In this document: in pieces, positions 23,134 through 30,359 of the stretch
Position numbering within the stretch: the stretch's first letter is position 1
How the letters are laid out: each line of letters starts with the position of its first letter
From: Streptomyces globisporus
Lineage (GTDB): Bacteria; Actinomycetota; Actinomycetes; Streptomycetales; Streptomycetaceae
NCBI RefSeq assembly: GCF_003501885.1
Contig: NZ_QWFA01000110.1
Location: 1-39,061, forward strand
Direction: 5' to 3'
Length of the DNA: 39,061 nt
Program-made: the position numbers and the translations under genes
The notes under the pieces: model-generated
What the model was told of the DNA's origin: nothing
What the model saw: the letters and a program-made list of their open reading frames with translations, nothing else
The model's database searches: none

Positions 23134-24012
23134 TCAGCCCTTGACGGCTCCGGCGGACATGCCGGTGACCAGGTGCTTCTGGGCGAAGAGGAACACCAGG
23201 GCGGCCGGGATGGCGATGAGGACGGAAGCCGCGGTCATGGGGCCCCACTGGGCTCCGTACTGGTTGACGAACTTCTGGAGTCCGCCGGCCAGCGTGAGGT
23301 TCTCGTCGCCGACCAGGAAGGCGGAGGCGTACGCCACTTCGCCCCAGGCGGTGATGAAGGAGTAGAACGCGGTGACGGCGAGGCCCGGCTTGGCCAGCGG
23401 CAGGATGAGCCGCCAGAAGGTGCCGAACGGGGTGAGGCCGTCGACCTCGCCCGACTCGTCGATCTCGCGCGGGATGGTGTCGAAGAAGCCCTTCATCATC
23501 CAGGCGCAGAACGGCACCGAGATGGTGAGGTAGGTGATGACGAGACCGGTCGGCTGGTTGAGCAGCCCGAGGGTCGACATGATGTTGTAGATCGGCACGA
23601 TGAGGACGGCGACCGGGAACATCTGGGTGATCAGCAGCGTCCACATCAGCCCGCGCTTGCCGGGGAAGCGGAAGCGGCTGACCGCGTATCCGGTGGTGGC
23701 GGCGACGAAGACGCCGATCACCGTGGAGAGCGCGGAGATGATCACGGAGTTGGCGAACCAGTTGAGGAACTCGGTGTCGCGGATGAGGTTCGTGTAGTTG
23801 ACGAACGTCGTCTCGCGGAAGAAGTCCGTGGTGGTCGCGTACTTGGCGGGCTTGAGCGAGGTCAGCAGGACCCACAGCACCGGGAAGACCGCGATCACCG
23901 AGGCGACGATCAGGGTGAGGTGCAGGGCCACGGAGGCGAGCGGGGAGCGCTCGCCGCGGAGGCGGACCTTGCGGGCGCCGTGCCGGGCGGTGGTGTTGGT
24001 CACGGTGGTCAC
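23134..24012 (-). CDS. malG: Maltodextrin ABC transporter permease MalG
   Basis: 292 residues from GTG 24012, overlapping the malF stop as GTGA; a longer open frame to 24093 only overlaps malF. It has six predicted membrane helices. The EAA-type loop contacting the ATPase reads EIDESGEVDGLTPFGTFWRLILPLAKP. It ends GMSAGAVKG, as usual for MalG. With MalF it forms the channel for maltodextrins delivered by MalE. Confidence 0.95.
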   Translation of the reverse strand: MTTVTNTTARHGARKVRLRGERSPLASVALHLTLIVASVIAVFPVLWVLLTSLKPAKYATTTDFFRETTFVNYTNLIRDTEFLNWFANSVIISALSTVIGVFVAATTGYAVSRFRFPGKRGLMWTLLITQMFPVAVLIVPIYNIMSTLGLLNQPTGLVITYLTISVPFCAWMMKGFFDTIPREIDESGEVDGLTPFGTFWRLILPLAKPGLAVTAFYSFITAWGEVAYASAFLVGDENLTLAGGLQKFVNQYGAQWGPMTAASVLIAIPAALVFLFAQKHLVTGMSAGAVKG

Positions 24013-25028
24013 CAGTTGTCTCCCTGGGAGCGCAGGACCCGCCGGTAGACGACGGCGAAGACCATCAGGAGGACGAGGATCAGCACGCCCCACGTGGAGG
24101 ACTGCGCGTAGTCGCGCGGGCTGATCTCGAAGGAGAACTTGTACGCCTGGGTCACCAGGATCTGGGTCGCCTCACCGGGTCCGCCGCGGGTCAGCAGGAA
24201 GATCACCGGGAACATGTTGAAGGTCCAGATGGTGGAGAGCAGGACCACCGTGGTGGAGACCGGGCGCAGTCCGGGCAGCGTGATGTGGCGGAAGCGCTGC
24301 CAGGCGGTCGCGCCGTCCATCTCGGCCGCCTCGTACTGCTCGGAGGGGATGGACTGGAGTCCGCCGAGGAGGGCGACCATCATGAACGGGATGCCGAGCC
24401 AGACGTTGACGGCGATGACCGCGAACTTCGCCCAGGTCGGGTCGTTCAGCCACGGCACGGCGTCGATGCCGGCGCCGCCGAGGACCTTGTTGAGCAGGCC
24501 GCGCTCCTCGTTGTAGAGGAAGCGCCAGGCGAAGACGGAGACGAAGCCGGGGATGGCCCAGGGCAGGATGAGGGCCATGCGGTAGGCGGAGCGTCCGGCG
24601 ATACGGCGGTTGAGGATGTTCGCCAGGGCCATGCCGAGGGCAAACGTGATGCTCACGCAGGAGACCGTCCACACCAGTGTCCAGCCGAGCGTGCCGAGGA
24701 ACTGCGAGCCGGTCAGCGCGTCGACGTAGTTGTCGGCGCCGATGAACTCGTAGGTGGCGGGGATCTCGTTGACCCCGATGGAGCGGGCGACGTTGCGCTC
24801 GTCGGCGTCCGTCATCGAGAGGTAGATGCCGCGGACCAGCGGGTAGCCGATGATCACGCCGATCACGAGGACGACCGGGGCGACCATGGCCCAGGCGTAC
24901 CAGTGGACCGACAGGGCGCGCCGGAGGCGGCCGTGGGCCGGCGGTGGGGTGCCAGTGCCGCGGCTCCGGCCGCGGGCGGTGTTCCCGCCCGCGGCCTTCA
25001 CCACCGACTGGCTGGTGTGGACAGCCAT
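24009..25028 (-). CDS. malF: Maltodextrin ABC transporter permease MalF
   Basis: 339 residues from ATG 25028, 19 bp after malE. A longer frame to 25085 overlaps malE and was rejected. A cytoplasmic N-terminus of ~55 residues precedes six membrane helices. The EAA loop reads EQYEAAEMDGATAWQRFRHITLPGLRP. FNMFPVIFLLTRGGP near 270 is typical of sugar permeases of this subfamily. The gene is shorter than enterobacterial MalF because it lacks the large periplasmic loop, as in other Gram-positive MalF. Confidence 0.95.
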   Translation of the reverse strand: MAVHTSQSVVKAAGGNTARGRSRGTGTPPPAHGRLRRALSVHWYAWAMVAPVVLVIGVIIGYPLVRGIYLSMTDADERNVARSIGVNEIPATYEFIGADNYVDALTGSQFLGTLGWTLVWTVSCVSITFALGMALANILNRRIAGRSAYRMALILPWAIPGFVSVFAWRFLYNEERGLLNKVLGGAGIDAVPWLNDPTWAKFAVIAVNVWLGIPFMMVALLGGLQSIPSEQYEAAEMDGATAWQRFRHITLPGLRPVSTTVVLLSTIWTFNMFPVIFLLTRGGPGEATQILVTQAYKFSFEISPRDYAQSSTWGVLILVLLMVFAVVYRRVLRSQGDNW

Positions 25029-25047
25029 CAGTCGGCCAACCTTCCTG

Positions 25048-26319
25048 TTACTTCCAGCCCTCGAGGAGCTTGCGGTAGGAGTCACCGGTGGCCTTGGCGG
25101 CCTTCTCCGGCGTGGTCTGACCGGTGAGGACCTTGGTGTACTCGATGCGCAGCGGCTCGAAGAGGCTGCCGCCCTCGGGGATCCAGGGGCGCTCGACGGA
25201 GGTCTCGACGACCGGCTTGAAGAAGCCGACGATCTCGCTGTCGACCGCTTCCTTCTTGGCGTACGCGGAGGTGCGGGTGGGCAGCAGGTTCAGCTCGCCG
25301 GCGGCGGTGGCCTGGCTGTCCACGGACGTCATGTACTCGACGAAGGCGTAGGAGGCATCGAGGTTCTTGGAGCCGGCGTAGACGGCGAGGTTGTGGCCGC
25401 CCTGCGGGGCGCCCTGGGCGGCGGAGCCGGCCGGGACCGGGGCGACGCCCAGGTTGGCCTTGTCCGTGAACTCCTTGCCGGTCAGGGTGTCGGCGACGGC
25501 CCAGGGGCCGTTGATCATCATCGCGACGTCGCCGTTCTTGAACGCCTGCATCATGTTCTCCCAGCCGTCCGAGGCGTCCGTCTTCGCGGTGCCGTCGTCG
25601 ACCAGGGCCTTGACCGCCTTGAACGCCTTGACGCCCTCGGGCTTGTCGATGGTGACGCTCTTGGAGCCGGCGTCGACCATGTCGCCGCCCTCGCCGTACA
25701 GGAAGGAGAGGAAGTAGTACGGGTCGTCGCCGCGGAGGTAGAGGCCGGTCTTGCCGGTCTTGTCCTTGATCTTCTCGGCGACGGTCTTGAGGTCGGCCAG
25801 GTCGGCGGGCGCCTCGACACCGGCCTCCTTGAACATCTTCTTGTTGTAGAAGATGCCCATGGAGTCGATGACCTGCGGGACGGCGTAGGTCTTGTCCTCG
25901 TACTTGGTGGACGCGACGGCCTGCTTGAGGAAGTCGTCCTGGTTCTTCAGGGCGGCGGTGCCGTCCAGCGGGGCCAGGTAGCCGAGGTTGGCGAAGTCCG
26001 GCGTCCAGGCGACCTCGGAGCGGATCACGTCGGGCGCGCCGTCGCCGGCCTGGGCGGCGTTCTTGAACTTGTTCTGCGCCTCGCCGAAGGGCACGTTGAC
26101 GTACTTGACGTCGACCTTCGGGTGCTTCTTCTCGAAGCCTTCGGCCAGCTTCTTGAAGACCTTGTCCTCGCTGCCGACGCTGGAGGTGTCCCACCAGGTG
26201 ACGGTGCCGGAGAGCTCGCCCGAGCTCTTGCTGCCGCCGGACTCGTCGTCGCTGCCGCAGGCGGTCGCCGCGAGCGCCAGGGCCGCGACCAGGGCGGTGG
26301 CCGTTATGCCACGTCGCAT
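25048..26319 (-). CDS. malE: Maltose/maltodextrin-binding lipoprotein MalE
   Basis: 423 residues. The lipobox ATAC (C21) follows a hydrophobic signal, so the protein is anchored outside the membrane. The solute-binding fold shows GTVTWWDTSSVGSE, PDVIRSEVAWTPDFA, YAVPQVIDSMGIFYNKKMF and MMINGPWA, all typical of family 1 sugar-binding proteins. AAGGAG lies about 6 bases before the ATG. First gene of the malEFG-aglA-lacI operon; its upstream region is full of CTTGC/GCAAG sites. Confidence 0.95.
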   Translation of the reverse strand: MRRGITATALVAALALAATACGSDDESGGSKSSGELSGTVTWWDTSSVGSEDKVFKKLAEGFEKKHPKVDVKYVNVPFGEAQNKFKNAAQAGDGAPDVIRSEVAWTPDFANLGYLAPLDGTAALKNQDDFLKQAVASTKYEDKTYAVPQVIDSMGIFYNKKMFKEAGVEAPADLADLKTVAEKIKDKTGKTGLYLRGDDPYYFLSFLYGEGGDMVDAGSKSVTIDKPEGVKAFKAVKALVDDGTAKTDASDGWENMMQAFKNGDVAMMINGPWAVADTLTGKEFTDKANLGVAPVPAGSAAQGAPQGGHNLAVYAGSKNLDASYAFVEYMTSVDSQATAAGELNLLPTRTSAYAKKEAVDSEIVGFFKPVVETSVERPWIPEGGSLFEPLRIEYTKVLTGQTTPEKAAKATGDSYRKLLEGWK

Positions 26320-26402
26320 CTGAACTCCTTCAACTGCCGTACCGCTCCGTCGCGGCGCCGGGTCGACGTGAACGTAACAAGGATGAAAGACGACCGAAAG
26401 AC

Positions 26403-26423
26403 CTTGCGGAAGATTTCTGCAAG
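26403..26423. promoter_or_regulatory. MalR operator near malE promoter
   Basis: The pattern is CTTGC-n-GAA-nnn-TTC-n-GCAAG: 8 of 10 base pairs in each half are symmetric. It sits about 27 bp upstream of the -10-like TACGTT of malE, overlapping the expected -35 region or just upstream. Repression by MalR, relieved by maltose or maltotriose-type inducers, is the inference from the family. Confidence 0.7.
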
Positions 26424-26461
26424 CCTTGATGATCGTTACATTCGCGTGTCCTCAAGGTTGC

Positions 26462-26478
26462 CGTCAAGCCCCTTGACG
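26462..26478. promoter_or_regulatory. Palindrome CGTCAAG-CCC-CTTGACG
   Basis: Seven-base perfect arms with a 3-base spacer. The half site CTTGACG differs from the CTTGC motif, so it may be a second class of operator or a divergent MalR site. It lies in the middle of the malE-malR gap. Confidence 0.5.
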
Positions 26479-26562
26479 AGCGTCACCCACCCCTGGCAGG
26501 GGCGGGCGGGCCTGGCCATATCCGCAGGGCGACGGTCCGGCGACGGTCCGCGATCCGGCCCC

Positions 26563-26584
26563 GCAAGTCCTTGCAAGGTGTTGC
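26563..26584. promoter_or_regulatory. Overlapping GCAAG/CTTGC operator cluster near malR
   Basis: Three interleaved inverted repeats: GCAAG-TC-CTTGC (26563-26574), CCTTGCAAGG (26569-26578) and GCAA-GGTG-TTGC (26573-26584). The cluster is about 70 bp upstream of the malR -10, suggesting autoregulation or repression of both divergent genes. Confidence 0.65.
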
Positions 26585-26651
26585 CGGAACACTCCCCGAA
26601 ACCCCCTCCCGTACAGCCCCACGCACAGTGGGCAATCCGACACGGGCCCGG

Positions 26652-26657
26652 TACAGT
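26652..26657 (+). promoter_or_regulatory. -10 element of malR, near-leaderless
   Basis: TACAGT lies 8 bases before ATG 26666. TGGGCA at 26629-26634 is a possible weak -35 with a 17-bp spacer. No ribosome-binding site is visible. Confidence 0.45.
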
Positions 26658-26665
26658 CGCATCCC

Positions 26666-27709
26666 ATGACCGCACGGCTTGCCGATATCGCAACTCAGGC
26701 GGGGGTCAGCGAAGCGACGGTCAGCCGAGTCCTGAACGGCAAGCCCGGAGTCGCGGCGGCCACCCGCGAATCCGTCCTCGCGGCGCTCGACGTCCTCGGC
26801 TACGAACGCCCGGTGCGGCTGCGCAGGCGCAGCGCGGGGCTGGTCGGGCTGATCACCCCGGAGCTGGAGAACCCGATCTTCCCGGCGCTGGCCCAGGTCA
26901 TCGGCCAGGCACTGACCCGGCAGGGCTACACCCCGGTGCTGGCCACCCAGACCCCTGGCGGCTCCACCGAGGACGAACTCACCGAAATGCTGGTGGACCG
27001 GGGCGTCTCGGGCATCATCTTCGTCTCCGGGCTGCACGCGGACACCTCGGCCGATATGCAGCGGTACGAACAACTGCGCGGCCAGGGGGTCCCCTTCGTC
27101 CTGGTGAACGGCTTCTCCGCCAAGGTGCAGGCGCCGTTCATCTCCCCGGACGACCGGGCGGCGATGCGGCTGGCGGTGACGCATCTGGTGGCGCTCGGCC
27201 ACACCCGGATCGGTCTGGCGGTCGGCCCCAAGCGCTTCGTGCCGGTGCTCCGCAAGATCGAGGGCTTCCACGCGACGATGCGGGAACAGCTGGGCCTCGC
27301 CGAGGAGGAGATCGAGGAGCTGATCCAGCACTCCCTGTACACGCTGGAGGGCGGCCAGGCCGCCGCCACCGCTCTGATGGAGCGCGGCTGCACGGCGGTC
27401 GTGTGCGCGAGCGACATGATGGCGCTCGGGGCGATCCGGGCGGCCCGCCGGGAGTCCAGGGAAGTCCCCCGGGAACTCTCCGTGGTCGGCTACGACGACT
27501 CGCCCCTCATAGCGTTCACGGACCCGCCGCTGACGACGATCCGGCAGCCGGTGACGGCGATGGGCCAGGCCGCGGTCCGTACGCTGCTGGAGGAGATCGG
27601 CGGAACCCCGGCCCCGCACAGCGAGTTCGTCTTCATGCCCGAGCTGGTGGTTCGCGGCTCGACGGCCGCCGGACCCGCAGGCGGCTCAGGGTCGGCTCCT
27701 CGTCCTTGA
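26666..27709 (+). CDS. malR: LacI-family maltose regulator MalR
   Basis: 347 residues. The HTH RLADIATQAGVSEATVSRVLNGKPG is at about 4-28 with a hinge near 48-57, then a full periplasmic-binding-like effector domain including SGIIFVSG, PFVLVNGF, GLAVGPKRFVPV, CASDMMALG and FTDPPLTTIRQPV. The divergent position next to malE and the strong operators in between match the maltose regulator of Streptomyces (MalR/Reg1), which represses malEFG and amylase genes and also affects glucose repression. It is intact, unlike its paralogue at 20390-21349. Confidence 0.93.
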   Translation: MTARLADIATQAGVSEATVSRVLNGKPGVAAATRESVLAALDVLGYERPVRLRRRSAGLVGLITPELENPIFPALAQVIGQALTRQGYTPVLATQTPGGSTEDELTEMLVDRGVSGIIFVSGLHADTSADMQRYEQLRGQGVPFVLVNGFSAKVQAPFISPDDRAAMRLAVTHLVALGHTRIGLAVGPKRFVPVLRKIEGFHATMREQLGLAEEEIEELIQHSLYTLEGGQAAATALMERGCTAVVCASDMMALGAIRAARRESREVPRELSVVGYDDSPLIAFTDPPLTTIRQPVTAMGQAAVRTLLEEIGGTPAPHSEFVFMPELVVRGSTAAGPAGGSGSAPRP

Positions 27710-27767
27710 GACGCAGGACGTGCGACCGGAACCCGACCGGAGGATGATCGTAGGCAGAGGAAGCTCT

Positions 27768-28778
27768 ATGGAAGACTCTCTGCCTATGGGTGAAACACAG
27801 GTGACAGCACAGGAAGGCCGGTCGACGGCCGGTCCTTCACCCATCGCGGCCGAGGCGGCCCCCGAGACCGCCGCCGCGTCGTCCACCCCTCCCCCGGCCC
27901 CCGGAAAGTCCGGTTGGCAGTCCCGGCTCCGCTCGCTGCGGACGCCCGGCCGCCCCCGGCTCTGGTTCGAGATCCTGCTCATCGCGGTCAGTTACTGGCT
28001 GTACTCGCTCGTGCGCAATGCCGTCCCCGAGCAGAAGGCGGCGGCCCTGCGCAACGCGGACTGGATCTGGTCGGCGGAGAAGTCCCTGGGTCTCGCCTTC
28101 GAGGAATCGGTCAATCACGCGGTCAATTCCGTGACATGGCTGATCGTGTCGATGAACTACTACTACGCGACGTTGCATTTCGTCGTGACCATCGGCGTCC
28201 TCGTCTGGCTGTTCCGCCGCCACCCCGGCCGCTACGCCGCGACCCGTCTTGTCCTCTTCGCGACGACGGCCGTGGCCCTGCTCGGCTACTACCTCTACCC
28301 GCTGGCGCCACCCCGTCTGATGAACGGCGCGAACTTCATCGACACCGTGCTCGTGCACGAGACGTGGGGTTCGATGGCCTCGGGCAACTTCAAGAACATG
28401 TCGAACCAGTACGCGGCGATGCCGTCGATGCACATCGGCTGGTCCCTCTGGTGCGGTCTGACGATCTTCGCCCTGGCCTCGGTGCCGTGGGCCCGCGTCC
28501 TGGGCCTGCTCTACCCGACGCTCACCCTGGTCGTCATCGTGGCCACCGCCAACCACTTCTGGCTGGACGCGGTGGGCGGCATGGCCTGCCTCGCGTTCGG
28601 CTACGCGGTCTCCCGCGTCTGGTACGGCTCGCTGCCGCACCGGCTGCCGAAGTGGGTGCCCGGGGCTGCGAAGGGCCGGCTGACCGGACTGCGCGCGGCG
28701 CGCCTGCCCCGCCCGGCGTCCGAACCGGAGCCGGGTGCGGAGGCCGAGCCGGAGGCGGCCGGGGCGCGCAGGTCGTAG
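27768..28778 (+). CDS. PAP2-family membrane phosphatase/phosphotransferase
   Basis: 336 residues from ATG 27768, preceded by AGAGGAA at a good distance; ATGs at 27720, 27744 and 27786 are alternatives. A disordered Ala/Pro-rich N-terminus (about 1-65) precedes six membrane helices. The PAP2 signature is split as SNQYAAMPSMHIGWSLW (about 215-231) and ANHFWLDAVGG (about 260-270), giving the catalytic histidines. The first motif (KxxxxxRP) of classic PAP2 is not obvious, as in the inositolphosphotransferase-like branch. Lipid phosphate substrates are likely. It may be transcribed with malR (58-bp gap). Confidence 0.88.
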   Translation: MEDSLPMGETQVTAQEGRSTAGPSPIAAEAAPETAAASSTPPPAPGKSGWQSRLRSLRTPGRPRLWFEILLIAVSYWLYSLVRNAVPEQKAAALRNADWIWSAEKSLGLAFEESVNHAVNSVTWLIVSMNYYYATLHFVVTIGVLVWLFRRHPGRYAATRLVLFATTAVALLGYYLYPLAPPRLMNGANFIDTVLVHETWGSMASGNFKNMSNQYAAMPSMHIGWSLWCGLTIFALASVPWARVLGLLYPTLTLVVIVATANHFWLDAVGGMACLAFGYAVSRVWYGSLPHRLPKWVPGAAKGRLTGLRAARLPRPASEPEPGAEAEPEAAGARRS

Positions 28779-28805
28779 TCCTCGCACGGCGAGCACTACG
28801 ACCTG
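28769..28805. terminator. Bidirectional terminator overlapping the PAP2 stop codon
   Basis: Arms CAGGTCGTAGT (28769-28779) and ACTACGACCTG (28795-28805), one C-C mismatch, then CTCGC/GCGAG around ACG. The TAG stop at 28776-28778 is inside the stem. It separates convergent genes. Confidence 0.75.
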
Positions 28806-28874
28806 GGTTGGCGCGCCACACCGGCGAGCCGTTGCGCGTACATCCTCTGCTCCCACCGTCACCGGTGGCGTGCT

Positions 28875-30095
28875 TCAGCTGGTCTTCGCCGACTCGTCGA
28901 AGAACCTGACGATTCGGGGCAGTGCTTGCCGCACCGATCCGTTGTGGTCGTAGTCGCCGACGTCGGTCAGCCGGGGTGCGGCGCCGTTTCTCGTCAGCTG
29001 GTCGGCACAGTACGCCGCGTGACTGAAGTCGACGTCCTTGTCGCCCCGGCCGTGGAAGATCTCCACCCGTACGTCCGGCCGCCAGTCGCAGGTGTTGTCC
29101 ATCGGGCGGAGCTTGTCCTTCAGGACACCGTCAGGCTTGCGGATCTTGTCCAGGAAGTCCTCGGTGAACAGGTCCTTGGACGCCGCCGGGAGTTCGCTGA
29201 CGATCTGCTCGGCAGTGTGATGGCCGTCGAAGAGACCCTCGACCTTGCCGTCGTAGGGCGAGCGGAAGACATCGCCGGGTGACGTGTAGAGGCCGTACAT
29301 CTTGTTCCAGGCGGTGACGAAGTAGGCGAGGTAGATGCCGGATTTGGCGATCTTGTCGTCGGCCGCGGCGGCCTCGAAGGCCGAGAGGTCGTACGGGCCG
29401 CTGACCGGGGCGAGTGCCCCCGCCCGGAAGTAGCGGTCGGCGCCCTCCTGCTGAAGCGCCCGGCCTACCAGCATGGTCGCGGGGCCGCCCTGCGAGAACC
29501 CGCTGACCTGTACCTTGCGCTTCAGCTCCCGGCCGTTCCGGTGGGCGAAGGTCCTGGCCGCACGCAGGCCGTCCACCGAGGCCGCCACGGTGGCCCCGGG
29601 GTCACCGTACGGGTGGAAGCCTTCGCCCGAGCCGAGGCCCACGTAGTCGGGCGCCGAGACGGCCCGCCCGGTCGAGGCGAACAACAGGGCGACGAGCCGG
29701 TCGTTCGCATGCGGATTCTCCGAGGCGACGTCCTTGCGATAGACGGTGGTGCCGTGCAGCCAGGAGACGGTGGACAGGTGGCGCGCCCCGTTCTTGGGCA
29801 GGACGACGAGCTGGCTCGCGGTCGTGGGGGCGCCTGCGCTGTCAGTGGTGCGGTAGACAACCCGATAGGCGGTCACACCGTATCGGACCTGGGACGAGTC
29901 GATCTTCCCCCGGAGCTTCTCGGCCACTTCCTCCGCTGTGAGGTCGGCCGCCTGCCCGACGGAGACGACGGCCCCGCCCTGTACCCGCTCACGGTGGGAG
30001 CCGGCCGCCGCCGAGACCGGAGCCACCAGGGCGGAGACACTGCCGAGGACCGCCGCACCAGCCGCGATCCGGATACTTGTTCGCCGTAAAGTCAT
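28875..30095 (-). CDS. Secreted alpha/beta-hydrolase (lipase-like) with TTA codon
   Basis: 406 residues. The Sec-type signal peptide MTLRRTSIRIAAGAAVLG ends near SAAAG (about residue 32). The nucleophile elbow is SGFSQGG with S201; D352 (HGRGDKDVDF) and H384 (DYDHNG) complete the likely triad; the oxyanion region is WLHGTTVYR. The overall pattern fits secreted lipases/esterases of the LIP type. Codon 3 is TTA (30087-30089), the only TTA found in a well-supported gene here, so translation should depend on the bldA leucyl-tRNA. A CATGAT -10-like element 6 bases before the ATG, with no ribosome-binding site, suggests a leaderless message. Confidence 0.9.
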   Translation of the reverse strand: MTLRRTSIRIAAGAAVLGSVSALVAPVSAAAGSHRERVQGGAVVSVGQAADLTAEEVAEKLRGKIDSSQVRYGVTAYRVVYRTTDSAGAPTTASQLVVLPKNGARHLSTVSWLHGTTVYRKDVASENPHANDRLVALLFASTGRAVSAPDYVGLGSGEGFHPYGDPGATVAASVDGLRAARTFAHRNGRELKRKVQVSGFSQGGPATMLVGRALQQEGADRYFRAGALAPVSGPYDLSAFEAAAADDKIAKSGIYLAYFVTAWNKMYGLYTSPGDVFRSPYDGKVEGLFDGHHTAEQIVSELPAASKDLFTEDFLDKIRKPDGVLKDKLRPMDNTCDWRPDVRVEIFHGRGDKDVDFSHAAYCADQLTRNGAAPRLTDVGDYDHNGSVRQALPRIVRFFDESAKTS

Positions 30096-30359
30096 GGATG
30101 GATCATGCCCGTCGGCCGCTCCGCCGGGCCATGGAGCGGCCCCCCGGGCCGCGAAGGGGGTAAGCCCCCTCGGGGCCCGTAGGGGATGCCGGGGGGTGCT
30201 CTGTCCCCGGGCCCCGCCCGGGCCGCGCGCAACCGGCCATCCAGCCCCTCCGGCGATCGAGGAGCGAGGTCCGGGGCGGAGCCCCGAGGGGGCGCCGGAG
30301 TCGGCCCGGGGCGGAGCGGAGCCCCGAGGGGGCCCGGGGCCGGGCTCCGGGGAACGACC
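30096..30359. other. 264-bp GC-rich gap between glnE and lipase genes
   Basis: Both flanking genes read on the minus strand. The gap holds two copies of a GC-rich palindromic repeat (30271-30333) near glnE, then AGGGGG-TAAG-CCCCCT (30155-30170) and further G/C runs. These probably serve as the glnE terminator. No gene is supported. Confidence 0.7.
30271..30333. repeat. Two copies of a CGGGGC-GGA-GCCCCG palindromic repeat
   Basis: Copy 1 (30271-30293) has arms CGGGGC and GCCCCG around GGA. Copy 2 (30306-30333) is the same with five extra bases in the loop. Both are followed by AGGGGGC. Such elements are frequent between Streptomyces genes and may act as terminators. Confidence 0.7.

Larger units (their letters stand above)
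26320..26665. other. 346-bp divergent control region between malE and malR
   Basis: No gene is seen here. It contains an imperfect 21-bp palindrome (26403-26423), CGTCAAG-CCC-CTTGACG (26462-26478), a cluster of overlapping GCAAG/CTTGC sites (26563-26584), CCTTGA/TCAAGG arms at 26425-26430 and 26452-26457, a -10-like TACGTT for malE (minus, 26376-26371) and TACAGT for malR. Confidence 0.75.

Noticed and set aside
20390..23875. 1161-codon minus-strand frame spanning aglA and malG
   Set aside because: Only the last 319 codons (the LacI-like gene) are coding; the rest is out-of-frame shadow with low-complexity Arg/Pro sequence.
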